A stretch of DNA of 64,000 bases from Isoetes taiwanensis (lineage: Eukaryota > Streptophyta > Lycopodiopsida > Isoetales > Isoetaceae). Positions 34,801 to 44,537 of this stretch are shown here, one piece after another (position 1 is the stretch's first letter; each line of letters starts with the position of its first letter). Location of the stretch: positions 860,285-924,284 of the forward strand of contig JAJEKV010000139.1 in NCBI GenBank assembly GCA_021234155.1. Direction: 5' to 3'. The notes under the pieces are model-generated. The model ran no database searches. It was not told where the DNA came from and saw only the letters and a program-made list of their open reading frames with translations. Both the position numbers and the translations under genes were made by a program.

Positions 34801-35040
34801 TTGGAAGATAAAGGTAGTTCGTTGGCTACAGAGGATTTCGTTTCTAAATGTTCGGGGTTATGGTTTTGAATTGACTGTCAAAATATGACTTTGAACTATG
34901 ATTTAAGCCACTTCACCCTCCGGCCATGGAGGGAAACCCTCCGTGCGCAGCACCTTGTTTTTATTTGTTATAATGCCAGATATTAGATATTACATATTGC
35001 TACATGTTTCACATGTTTTTACGTATGTTTGCTTTTTTTT
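31830..35040. other. No recognised gene
   Basis: Stop-rich in all frames. Around 33570-33800 one plus-strand frame reads IVIITTLSPIAHQGVD then a stop and LAKAQ, faintly like the end of a plant LINE RNase H, but this is too weak to call. Near 34655-34725 a short motif CCCAAAA/T-GCCC occurs three times. No RNA gene or TIR was noticed. Confidence 0.35.
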
Positions 35041-35073
35041 AGGGCCCGAAGGGCCCAAATTTTTTTTTAGTAT

Positions 35074-35620
35074 AACAACCAACACATAACTACCATTAAC
35101 ATTAATTAACACAACCATTGGGTCCAACACATTTAAATTAAAATCCCCTTTAAACCCCCTTTGGTTTGGGTGCATATTCACATGGGGTGTCGTGGGGCGC
35201 AGCGAGAGCCCTTATAATTATATTTTGCACGTACAAAATCAACACCATAAAGTATTTTGCTTGAAATCTTATAGTATTTTGCAAATCTTGTTATCTGAGA
35301 TAGCAAATTTTGTACTTGCATACCCCTTACAAAAATGAGGAACTTTACGTCTGGTGTAGATTAAGGAATAAGGGGTGAATATGCCTATCCAACAGTCTCA
35401 TTGCTCCTGAGTCACCCCCTCGTGTGAATATGCATCCAAACCAAAAGGGGTTTAAGGGGGATTTTAATTTAAATGTGTTGGACCCAATGGTTGTGTTAAT
35501 TAATGTTAATGGTAGTTATGTGTTGCCCAAACCAAAGGGGGTTTAAGGGAGATTTTAATTTAAATGTGTTGGACCCATGGTTGTGTTAATTAATGTTAAT
35601 GGTAGTTATGTGTTGGTTGT
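35074..35620 (-). mobile_element. Long-TIR MITE, copy 2, with duplicated right arm
   Basis: The left arm (AACACATAACTACCATTAAC, then TTAATTAACACAACCATTGG and CCCCCTTTGGTTTGGGTGCA) is complementary to the right arm ending about 35525. The right arm is then partly repeated (about 35526-35620). The centre matches the MITE at 16957 in reverse: CTATAAGATTT / AAATCTTATAG and GTACAAAATTTGC / GCAAATTTTGTAC. Non-coding. Confidence 0.8.
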
Positions 35621-35705
35621 TAATGGTTGTTATGTGTTGATCTATATAGCGAGCAGTTTCAAGATGAGCATGTCTCTTCAAATAAACATGTATTTGAGTT
35701 GCATG

Positions 35706-36666
35706 AGAATAGAATAGAATAGAATATGATTTTATAGTCCCACGCGAAACCAACTGGCCTATGGGACCCAAGTACAAAGAGAGAGTAGCGGCCGCGTTAC
35801 TACCGGGATTAAAACCCCACCAGAAGGGTTTTAGGAAAAACCTTAGTAGCAATAAGGATGTCGACATCTTTCTGATTATATACATAATCACAAGTACTGG
35901 TGAGGTTAATGTCGGGACCGGGGGCATAAGCGAAGTCCTATTATCCATTACCTCCCTGAGGTCTGATCCCAACAAGCCTACATAGGCCGTGCTTTCGGTA
36001 GCTCATGCAAGGCCCGATGGGGGTTGAACTTAGAGCATACCAGAGCCCTGGATATGCTCAGACACGGACAGGCCTTGAGGGCGTGACTTTCATTCTCAAT
36101 GGCCACGTTGGCGGCTGCGGACGGACTACGTCCTCACGCGGCTCCCGAATCCATCTCCCCCTGTCTCAATGTGGAGGTGGTGTGCACTGTCTTGAATGGA
36201 AGCAATCACCACTAGCGCTTTTTCATGGGGTAGATGGGTGCGCCAAGTGGTGTGGGCCCCCTCGTGAGCATGGGATTAACTCCGCGTAGATAATTTGCCA
36301 CCTTGACATGTGACATGGCCTCTGCATCCCAAAGCTTGGCCATGAAGCAAGCATCAAAAAAATGTCTTGCTTCAAGGCGTTCCGTTCCTGTTGTATGCCG
36401 TCCACATCATTGTGCACGCACATTCCATAGCGAGAACCACTGGGCTTGCTTGTCTTTCAGCCCAGGCTTTGAGTCGCCATGGGCCCATCGCCCTTTGCCA
36501 AAGCAAGGTTGGGCAGCCGGGCTTCATCCATAGCCACCACCTTCCGGAAGTAAATAATGTGGCGTTCCAGTAGCGACCCTCTGTAATGGAAGGAAGCACT
36601 GTCTCTCAGAGCAAGATCCGATATGGGGACCGTGGATTTCACTCCCAATGCAGGGCCAAGAAGGCC
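35706..36666 (-). pseudogene. LINE A, 3' part (C-terminal region and 3' tail)
   Basis: The minus strand reads LGPALGVKSTVPISDLALR, then SFHYRGSLLERHIIYFRKV and EARLPNLAL, matching the region after the RT domain in APE-type LINEs (consensus LGVKSTTPY-LL-E-G). The frame then degrades. The 3' end is a pentanucleotide tail seen on the plus strand as (GAATA)n at 35706-35727, common for LINEs that end in a microsatellite. It continues the LINE at 47560-49330: joining the two across the insertion gives DLKQSVGLLGPALGVKSTVP in one frame. Confidence 0.75.
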
Positions 36667-37279
36667 TTCGTAGTTGAGTAAATTCTTGATCTCGGATTAC
36701 GGTTTATAAATGTAATGTTGGGTTATTTGAGATTGCCGAAGCTAGGGATCTATTGTGCCAGTGATGCTTCCATATCAAGACCCGGATATCATGAGCCGAG
36801 GATTTTTAGGGAGAGTTAAATTGCGGGCTGTGTCTAGTTAGCCGATTCTCGGCCGATTGGGCGCACTCCAAACAATCAAAGCATCTCCTTTTGATCTCAC
36901 ATACACGGTAATAAAATTGTATAATTTGATCATAGTTTGAAGTATATGGGATTCCCCTAATGCAGAGCGAGACCTGCTCGGGTTACTCTTCATCTCTTTC
37001 CATCTTCATTTCTAGTTTTGCAAGAGGTTTTTGGAGCATTCAAGATTTGTTTGTAGCTGTGGAAAATGGGTACTTGGCTCCTATAGTACTCTGTTTAATT
37101 TAGACAGAAGAAGAGGTTGAGAGAGGCTCATGTGTTCTTTAGTTACAGACATGATTCAGATCCAGATGGGATCCTTTGTACTTAACTTATATCTGATCCA
37201 TAGAGGGATCTCTGTATTGTAATTCTTCCTATCTGATTAATACAGAAACTTCTTTCCTTCAAAAAAAAAAAAAAAAAAC
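36667..37279 (+). mobile_element. Poly(A)-tailed retroelement fragment (LINE B)
   Basis: It starts directly after AAGGCC in LINE A and ends in a run of about 19 A (37261-37279) after CTGATTAATACAGAAACTTC, which looks like a LINE 3' untranslated end. The second copy of AAGGCC is at 47560-47565, beyond the large element that was later inserted into this A-tail. No protein remains, and the fragment is probably a 5'-truncated LINE or a SINE-like derivative. Confidence 0.65.
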
Positions 37280-37365
37280 CCCAAGCCTGAAATATACAAG
37301 TCTAAGACAAGATATCCAGACATTTAAGACTAGAAATTCCCTTTGGAATAAATAGCCCTTAAAGA

Positions 37366-40300
37366 GTGCAACCCTGGATAGGATTTGGTGCAAAAAACCT
37401 ACCCAAGCCTTGAGAAGGATCCAAAAAAGAGTAAATTTTTGACCTAGTAGAATTTCTAGTCAATCTTAAAGAACGACATTTTCCAGATATTTCAGCTAGT
37501 ATAAATAAGAAACAAAAGTGCACAAGGCAACTGAATATAGTTTGGTGGAAACTTTGGATACGATATTAAAAAAGACTAAATGGCTGAAACAAAAGAATTC
37601 CACTAAAAACATTGAACCTAGATAACATAGAAACAGTTTGGTATCAATCATTAAATCATAGCTCTCAAGATATTTAAGTATGCAGTAATCTAAGAAACAA
37701 TAAGGTAAAATGCAGAACCTTGTTTAGATGACAAAAACAGGAATATTATTATCATATGTTTATAGATAATAACTAGGACAAACCCATCCAATATATAAGA
37801 GTTTTGTCAGGACATGTTTAAAGTAATTGTCAAAATCACTAACATAGGATTTATTTAAATCCAACCACAAATAGCAGAATATCACCAAATAGGAGGTTCA
37901 TAGATTTGCCAATCCACTTAGAGTCGTGTCAGATATAATAAAGCAAAATCTTTGCTCCGAGAAACACCAAGCAAATGCATGGAGGGTTCAGTCCGGTTAC
38001 CTGTACCACAAGAAATTAGACAAGCATTAGAATGGTTGCCAATGACAGGGTAACAGGTAAGCAATGGACAAAACCGGCTTATCGCCTTTCACCACAATAA
38101 CTTAGTACCATACTTAAGTTTACAACGAAAAAACTGAGAGCGTATTAATCAAGGGAAAGGATATATGGAGAGGAACCACAGATGGGAACCGAAGAATGGT
38201 AGATATGGCTCCAAGAATAGATCGAAATAACAATAAGCGAAATATACAGGAAAACTATAAACTGGAAAATACTAGAGCAAGGAATGACAAGATGCTTAGC
38301 ACTACATAGTCAAGTAGCTTAAAAACATGGAAATAACTAGTTAAATAAGGACAACATGATATATGCTGTTACAATGGCAGTAGATCGCTCAGATTGAATG
38401 CAAATGCCTGTGATCTTTGTGGAAATGTAAATTACAGTAGCCGTCTTCACCAAAACAGTATATCAGAACAATATTCATTGTACAAGGCTTTCATACGAAA
38501 AGCTAGGCCATGGACAACCAGATTGTGGTAAGTGAAATAGTCTTGGGTGTCATAGTTAGCTGTATTGAGGTCACACTTTTAATATCCAAACTCACAAAGA
38601 AGTTAATAATAAATCAGTGCAGAGATAAAGAAAAAAAGATTTAGGGTACCACAAAGTAAAGAAAGGAAAAAGAAACTCTAGAAGAGGAAATAATAGGGTC
38701 ACATAAGGTCGACCAATGATCTCTAAGACGGAAAAAAAGACAATTGAGTTGTAAAAAAATAATAAGAAAACCTGAAACGGAACTTGCTTTTGATCCACAT
38801 ATATATCAGCCACAAGGTTGGATATAAGGACTTAAAATAATTAATAAACTAAGGTTCAATCCGAATCAAAAGAACTAGACTAAACAATCCTAGTTAGGAT
38901 ATCAAAGGCAACAAGAAGACGCTTTTAACGTAAGCAATGTGAAGACCATGTAAAAATAATCTGTAACTCCGGTAGAATTTAAGAACAAAGAAATGACAAG
39001 ATACATCAGAATATGAGAGGAAGCATTGGTGGAACCAGAGATTCTGACTTGTGCAGCAGTAAGTAAGGGAAAATCCGAAAGGTTGGATAACATAATCTCA
39101 AGCACAAAGCAACATAGAATATTGCAAATAGAGATGTAGGAGTCGCCAACATTATGATCCAAACATTCACAACAGTAGAAAAAGGACATATTATGAAGTG
39201 AGATCCAAACAATACCAACATCAGGAACAAGATATAAAAAGGAATAATCAAGAACATGGCCCTAAGGGAAGATCAAGAGTTAAAATAGATAAGAAATTGA
39301 GGTTCAGTCTGAAAAGGACAATATATGCTTCAGTAACACTAGATAAGATGTTTAAGGCACAACCTGAATCAGATGCTTATAAGATCTTAGTTAGGATATC
39401 AAAGATCACAGGAACATAAGAAAAACAGTGGAAAAAGAAAACACAGGCCAGGGGTTATCATAGATCAGGGATTCCACAACATCTTTAGAATTATGCAAAT
39501 TGTTATATTTTCTACTATCCCAGAGTAACAGGTTTACATATGCATACCAATGCAAATCAATAACATAGAACCTAGTTTAAAGGAAATAGAATTCATAAGC
39601 AAAAACAAGATATCACATTGTACAAAAAGATAATTCAATTCATTATTGAACCTGAATGGGATCGGTTGCCTGGCCACTCGTTCCAGGATGATCAGTAGAA
39701 GACAACCTATGCTTGGGAATAGGATTTTCTTGGCTATCAGGAATAATCACCAACTGAGCAACACCAGCAGGATCAATAGAGGTGGGGATAGAGGAATTCG
39801 TTCCTAAAACAGAACTGTCATCACCATCAAGCTTATGTATGTTTTGTGCCTTAGCTGGTTTGTGAAAATCAAAAAGATTTTTCCTCTTCTCAGCCATCTT
39901 TTTCTCTTCTTTCAACTTGTGAATGGTGGATTTATTTAACCCACCTTTCTTCCTTCCCATATATCTATCCAAGCATACAGTTGGCGGTAGACTAATGCAA
40001 TCTACCCTTAGAGCGACTGTATCAGAGATGTAAACTTGCCTTAAATAAGATTTTTTGGTCTACAAATAGGAACCCTTGGTCTTTATTTTACCTTTGGAGG
40101 TGACGATCTGTTCATCTGATTGAAAGCGGTGGTGCTGCCAGCACATGCATGTCCACGAAGGCATCAGCGGCCATATACCAGTCTGTTGGTTAACCCTAAA
40201 AAACTAGGGTTGCACGATGGAAAGGGAGTTTTTGGTAATAATTTTTCTAGAAAAAATGACAACGTTAAGAAATTTTTTTTTTAAGATATCTATTTTGGAC

Positions 40301-40384
40301 CATGCTCACATAGTATGACATTTGGATCACCTTGGGCCAATAGGTAGCTTATGTTTTATATTTAACAGTACACATATAAAAAAA
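37366..40384 (-). repeat. Long direct repeat, left copy (downstream on the coding strand)
   Basis: Almost identical to 44538-47545, from GTGCAACCCTGGATAGGATT to CAGTACACATAT plus As. It contains an open 109-codon minus-strand frame (39643-39972) and a telo-box-like palindrome AACCCTAAAAAACTAGGGTT (40193-40212). Other short frames, such as the 83-codon one at 39006-39257, are identical in the other copy simply because the repeats are recent. Confidence 0.9.
39643..39972 (-). CDS. Small basic protein encoded inside the long direct repeat (hypothetical)
   Basis: The 109-codon frame starts MDRYMGRKKGG and is Lys-rich for its first 45 residues (KLKEEKKMAEKRKNLFDF), then becomes polar and Pro/Ser-rich to its end (DPIQVQ). 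There are no membrane segments or cysteines. The basic N-terminus could bind nucleic acid or act as a nuclear localisation signal. In the right repeat the same frame (about 47140-46812) is broken by several small indels, while the surrounding DNA is nearly identical. It could be the start of a spliced ORF1 or a chance frame; I do not recognise a family. Confidence 0.4.
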   Translation of the reverse strand: MDRYMGRKKGGLNKSTIHKLKEEKKMAEKRKNLFDFHKPAKAQNIHKLDGDDSSVLGTNSSIPTSIDPAGVAQLVIIPDSQENPIPKHRLSSTDHPGTSGQATDPIQVQ

Positions 40385-40537
40385 GCCTTCCTCCTACCTC
40401 AGATCGGTAGGCCCCTATGAGTCTTAACAAGACTAAATAATTGCAACAGGGAGAGCAGGGCCCTGTTGCAACACAGGGACCCTACTCAACCCATCATCAG
40501 AAATGAACATATTAATGATGTAAATGGAACAGGGAAC

Positions 40538-41212
40538 TTACAAGATTCTTTTGAGGATATTAGCCAAGTCCGCAATATCAAAAGGTAAGCCAGGAAAATT
40601 GTTAACCTTGAGTGTACGAAGTACAATCCTGATTAGGTCTGTTCTTCGAAAACCATTGTCGCAGAACGTAGAAATTAAATCAGAAATGTCTTCAGCTGCC
40701 ATTAAACAATTTGAATGGGCATATACATAGGGAAAAATCTGTGAAATAATGACTTTAGAGGCTTGGCCGTAAGGCCTACACCCCTCAGCTTTGATAAACC
40801 TGTTAACCTTGAACTTTAGCTTTCTCCTTTTGTCATATCTGGAATATTGGTAGAAGCCAATATTTGGATCTAAAACTTGGATGGTGATGTTGAGAAAGTC
40901 AATCTTGGTCCCCAACCTGGAGTCTCTTCTGTAAACTGTTTCATCTTTAATCCCAATGAGATTCATATTATAGATGGTACAGTCAGATTCTATGGAAAAG
41001 AAATCATCAAGCTCACCACCATTGATCACACAAAGATCATCAATATATCTATAGGAATACTGGAATCTTGAGATATCTTTAAATCTTTTAAGTTTAGCCA
41101 ACTTAGCAATGAATCTAAGTTCAAACCAAGCAAGATACAGGTTACACCAAGCAGGACTGCTAGAAAATCCCATTGGTATACCTTTTCTTTGCCTCCAAAC
41201 TTGGGAACCCAT
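40538..41212 (-). pseudogene. Penelope-like reverse transcriptase, C-terminal half (separated by a frameshift)
   Basis: This frame continues the RT that begins at 42732. It carries the primer-grip-side motif QRKGIPMGFSSSPAWCNLYL and the catalytic box YRYIDDLCVIN, followed by the thumb region (FLNITIQVLDPNIGFYQYS, KLKFKVNRFIKAEGCRPYGQ) and ends LANILKRIL. IDD in place of ADD, together with GIPMG and ANLYL-like residues, is the pattern of Penelope-like and TERT-related RTs; it is not that of LINE or LTR enzymes. Nothing resembling a GIY-YIG nuclease follows before the repeat starts at 40384. The join to the upstream frame falls between WVPKFGGK and RKGIPMG (about 41190). Confidence 0.75.
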
Positions 41213-42732
41213 TTGCAGATAGCAAAGGGCATAGCAGCCCGACTATTAATTTTGCAAAATTCTTGTCTGGAAATGATCACACCACGGGTTGTTTCATCAT
41301 TGATCTTTCTCCATTTTACCCTGTAAGAACCAGCAACTTTGATCACAATTAACTGGGTGAGAGGTGCTTTGTGAGACATGAAGTCCCATATCAGATAAGC
41401 CACATCATTAATAACTTCTACAATACCCTCGTCTCCCTCCAGGGGAATATTTTCATAGCATTTAGTGATGTCAATAGAGAATACATTGTAGATTTTGGAA
41501 GGAAGGTTTAGAACAAAGTCAAAAGCTGAGTTTAGAAGCCAGCAAGGATTGACTTTATTTTTTAACCATAGTCTAATTTCAGCTGTGTTCCAATGGCAAA
41601 CATCCGGCCATAGCTCCACAAAATTATTCAAAATAGCTGTCACAAAATCTGATATTTCAGTAAAAATTGTACTATGGGCATTAGATAGCCACCTATACTC
41701 ACCCTTGTGGGCTTTAAAAATACCCATGAGGTATGGCAGTCTGTTGCTAGCAGGTTCATGTAATCCAGAGAAGCTAGTAATGTCATACAAACATTTAGCT
41801 TTAATCTCAATAGCACTTAAAGAAATAGATTCAAAATCCGAACTGCCAAGTCTGATTAAAGCCATTTCCCTAATATGGTACTGGCAAATGAAGGATGCAT
41901 TATTTCCAGCTTTGTCTATCTCTGAAATATAAAGGTTCTTCAGCAACCATAATACATTTTTCTTCACTTTGTCATCATCCCATAAAAACCTTTTAGGGTC
42001 CAAGCATTTTCTGAAGTCAGTTATCTTGGCCTTAGCTAGATTTACCAGTTTATCTTTAATGTTCCTAATTTCCACTTCTGATATTTGTAACAAGTTATAA
42101 TGATGAATAGAGAAGAACTGTTCAACTGTAGCCCTGAAGTCTATCAAGAATTTATCAGTTTTGAGAGCACCATCAGGTATATGATTGAGTCCGTAAGATA
42201 AGGCCATCCTGAGTTTAGGGCAGTGAATAATTTCCAGATCCATAGTACGTATGTGTCCAATAGCCCGATTAACAAAACTAGCTAAGCTTGGATTTTTGCA
42301 AGGACATTTCTTTGGGAAACCATCTGCAAATACCTCAAAAGGTTTATACAGTTTGTCTCTTAGTTGATCAATATACCTCCATCCAAACATCATGTTATCC
42401 AAGAGATCATTAGCTAAATCAGGAACAGATTCTGAAAGTATCTCTCTAAAGATATCTCTTATGCTGAATTTTTCCAAGGATTTACAAAAGAATGTACTAT
42501 GAACCACTTTACATTTAGGTTTAGTACTGTCTGAAACAAGGTGCTTTTTACCGTTGGTGTCTTTGATAATAGACCTTGTGTTTTGTATTTGATCCTTTAG
42601 TATCCATAGAATTTCAAAAAAAAAAAAAAAAAAAAAACAAGAAACAAGCCTAAAATCTAAAGTCACCAGTGGGACCAGATCCGCACTGATTAGGAAAAAA
42701 TGAGTCGACTGCTCAAAAAAAAACAGTACCAT
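41026..42732 (-). pseudogene. Penelope-like reverse transcriptase, N-terminal and core part
   Basis: The frame has CPCKNPSLASFVNRAIGHIR then TMDLEIIHCPKLR (residues 143-175), a motif found N-terminal of RT in Penelope-like proteins (consensus GH-TGDL-II-N-LR). Next come IDKAGNNASFICQYH (RT motif 1, ~272), LPYLMGIFKAHKGEYRWLSN (motif 2, ~332) and FSIDITKCYENIPL (motif A, first catalytic Asp, ~418-431). The real frame leaves this ORF near residue 515, after WVPKFGGK, and continues in 40538-41212. The annotated start is doubtful: residues 32-39 are a phenylalanine run from a poly(T) tract, so an intron or a later Met is more likely. The function would be RNA-templated DNA synthesis for the element. 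Confidence 0.75.
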
Positions 42733-42823
42733 AGGTATAAAAAAGTTTTACCGAAATATTGAGATCACACCAAGGAAAAACTTTTTCCATAAAACCCTTT
42801 TGGTGGCCATAAGTGCCTTAATG

Positions 42824-43060
42824 TTAAAGAGAAGAAAAAAAGAGTAACAAGTAATGACATGTAGAAAAGTAGTATTGAATCTCAAGTACTAACCTTGTAA
42901 TGTCCGTATAGTTGAGTTTGGTAGCATCCTTTTGTTCCAGGGTGAGATCTTTATTGCCACCTTTTGTCACCGAGTATTCATCATTGGAAGAAGAATTGTC
43001 ACCTTGTATGCTTTTCTTATTTCCGTGAGTATTATCAGAACACGATAGTCTAGGGTCCAT
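42824..43060 (-). CDS. Short hydrophilic frame between ORF1 and RT (hypothetical linker exon)
   Basis: The frame reads MDPRLSCSDNTHGNKKSIQG and continues Ser/Asn/Lys-rich to NYTDITR, after which it becomes hydrophobic and ends. CAAG|GTTAGT at 42894/42893 on the minus strand would be a reasonable splice donor at the change in composition. The most obvious acceptor near 42595 does not restore the RT frame, so an exon role is not proven. Confidence 0.3.
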   Translation of the reverse strand: MDPRLSCSDNTHGNKKSIQGDNSSSNDEYSVTKGGNKDLTLEQKDATKLNYTDITRLVLEIQYYFSTCHYLLLFFSSL

Positions 43061-43109
43061 AGTGACCCTAGGGGCCTTTTTGAGAGAATGACTGAAGATA
43101 TACTGCTAC

Positions 43110-44471
43110 TCATGCTATCTTTTTTCTCAAAAGGAGCCTTCTTTTTAGACATCTGTTCAACCCTCGAACGAAACCGGGTCGAAGAGTTTTTCCAATATCA
43201 CGCCTAATTTTTGTATTGCCAAAAGCTGCCTTTAGATCACTGTTTGGTGCTTCTGCGTACAAGAGGGTCATACTAATAAAGACTCTCCGGACTTCGAGGT
43301 AGGAAAGGTATGCTAAAACAGAAGGTTTAAGAATATTATGTAACAACTTGGTAAGTCCAACCATCTTTGCCATTGGAGAGGCTCCAGGAAATACAGAATC
43401 TAGGTTATTAAGTATGAACCAGACAGCATGATCAATCCAAATAATTCCACTTCTGCAATCAGTTTTATCATTTTTCTTTAAATCTTTCTCACATCCACAA
43501 GTAAGGAAGGGGCAGTGTGTCCTCCATATTTTTTTGAAGAAGAATCCATCTCTCTTGTCGTTAGAATATGCCATATTACCTTTCTGGCTGACATGAAGAG
43601 CAGAATTGAATAAGCAAGGTTGGTCAAAAAAGTCAGATTTAAAAGGTAAAGCAACTTCCGTTTTAGTGAAATACTTGTCCAGTTTGGAAGCTTTAGCAGT
43701 GGCAGATCTGATTTCATCATTAGTGATGCCTGCCAGGGCTTTCCAAGTGTCTACACAAATAGGGGCAATGGCTCCAAAATTCTGACTCTTCCAAATTGCA
43801 TGGCTCCAGGCTGCAGCGTAGCATTCAACATTTTGTTCAGGTAAAATAGGAAATTTTGAGGAATTTTGCAATGTTAAGGTAGGAACTTCATCCAGATCAT
43901 CCAAATCATCACTGCCCGAATCATTGATTTTGTCCATATCATCTTCATCCAGAAGATCCTCATCAGAGAAAAGGCAATTTTTTACATCATTTTTCAAGAA
44001 TGAATCACTGGCAGAACTAGGTTCTGTTTGAAGAGAAGACTTCATTTCATGCACATTCTCCAAATGAGTAAGTCCAACCATAAACTTTTTTCCTAAATCA
44101 TCTTCCATGCAAGTTCTGGTAAAGAGAACAGCTTCCATCTCACTATAGATTTTAGATATCATGGTTTTACAAATCTCTAGTTTATAATTTGCACACTTCA
44201 TCTTCTGAAATATAGCAAACCATCCGCTAAATCCAAGATAACTTACAGGAGATCTGTTCTTGTCTAGCAGGTTTTTCTCTTTAAGTGTGATGAACTCATG
44301 TAAATCTCTGTTTTTGATGCACGCAATCAACGTTTGAACTGCAAAGCTTGGACTAGAAATACCGCACATATGATAATTTGCTGCCATGAGCTCTTTTATC
44401 CAAATATTGTTCAGATCAGATTTTTCATCTTTATCCTGTAAACACTGTAAAGCATACATAATGTTAGCCAT
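43110..44471 (-). CDS. ORF1 of the Penelope-like element, unfamiliar 453-residue protein
   Basis: Intact frame of 453 codons starting MANIMYALQCLQ, preceded by a TAA. Three parts can be seen: a mainly helical N-terminal third; a strongly acidic linker (residues ~169-195, DEDLLDEDDMDK); and a C-terminal part with the cluster HCPFLTCGCEKDLKKNDKTD followed by C (His319, Cys320, Cys325, Cys327, Cys339), which could bind a metal. It ends in a basic tail (RCLKRRLLLRKKIA). There is no similarity I recognise to gag, nuclease, helicase or recombinase. It lies ~67 bases inside the upstream repeat and ~380 bases before the RT frame, so it is probably the element's nucleoprotein or part of a longer spliced polyprotein. 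Confidence 0.65.
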   Translation of the reverse strand: MANIMYALQCLQDKDEKSDLNNIWIKELMAANYHMCGISSPSFAVQTLIACIKNRDLHEFITLKEKNLLDKNRSPVSYLGFSGWFAIFQKMKCANYKLEICKTMISKIYSEMEAVLFTRTCMEDDLGKKFMVGLTHLENVHEMKSSLQTEPSSASDSFLKNDVKNCLFSDEDLLDEDDMDKINDSGSDDLDDLDEVPTLTLQNSSKFPILPEQNVECYAAAWSHAIWKSQNFGAIAPICVDTWKALAGITNDEIRSATAKASKLDKYFTKTEVALPFKSDFFDQPCLFNSALHVSQKGNMAYSNDKRDGFFFKKIWRTHCPFLTCGCEKDLKKNDKTDCRSGIIWIDHAVWFILNNLDSVFPGASPMAKMVGLTKLLHNILKPSVLAYLSYLEVRRVFISMTLLYAEAPNSDLKAAFGNTKIRRDIGKTLRPGFVRGLNRCLKRRLLLRKKIA

Positions 44472-44537
44472 TTATTTAGGTAGCACCATGATCCAACATC
44501 AAGGTCCTAAGTTAAACTTAGAAGTTGGAGTAACATT

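Noticed and set aside
35586-35975. 129-codon minus-strand frame
   Set aside because: It begins in the MITE right arm and runs through the LINE A 3' tail microsatellite; its sequence is a by-product of repeats.
41495-41932. 145-codon plus-strand frame
   Set aside because: Antisense shadow of the Penelope-like RT, which shows conserved motifs on the minus strand.
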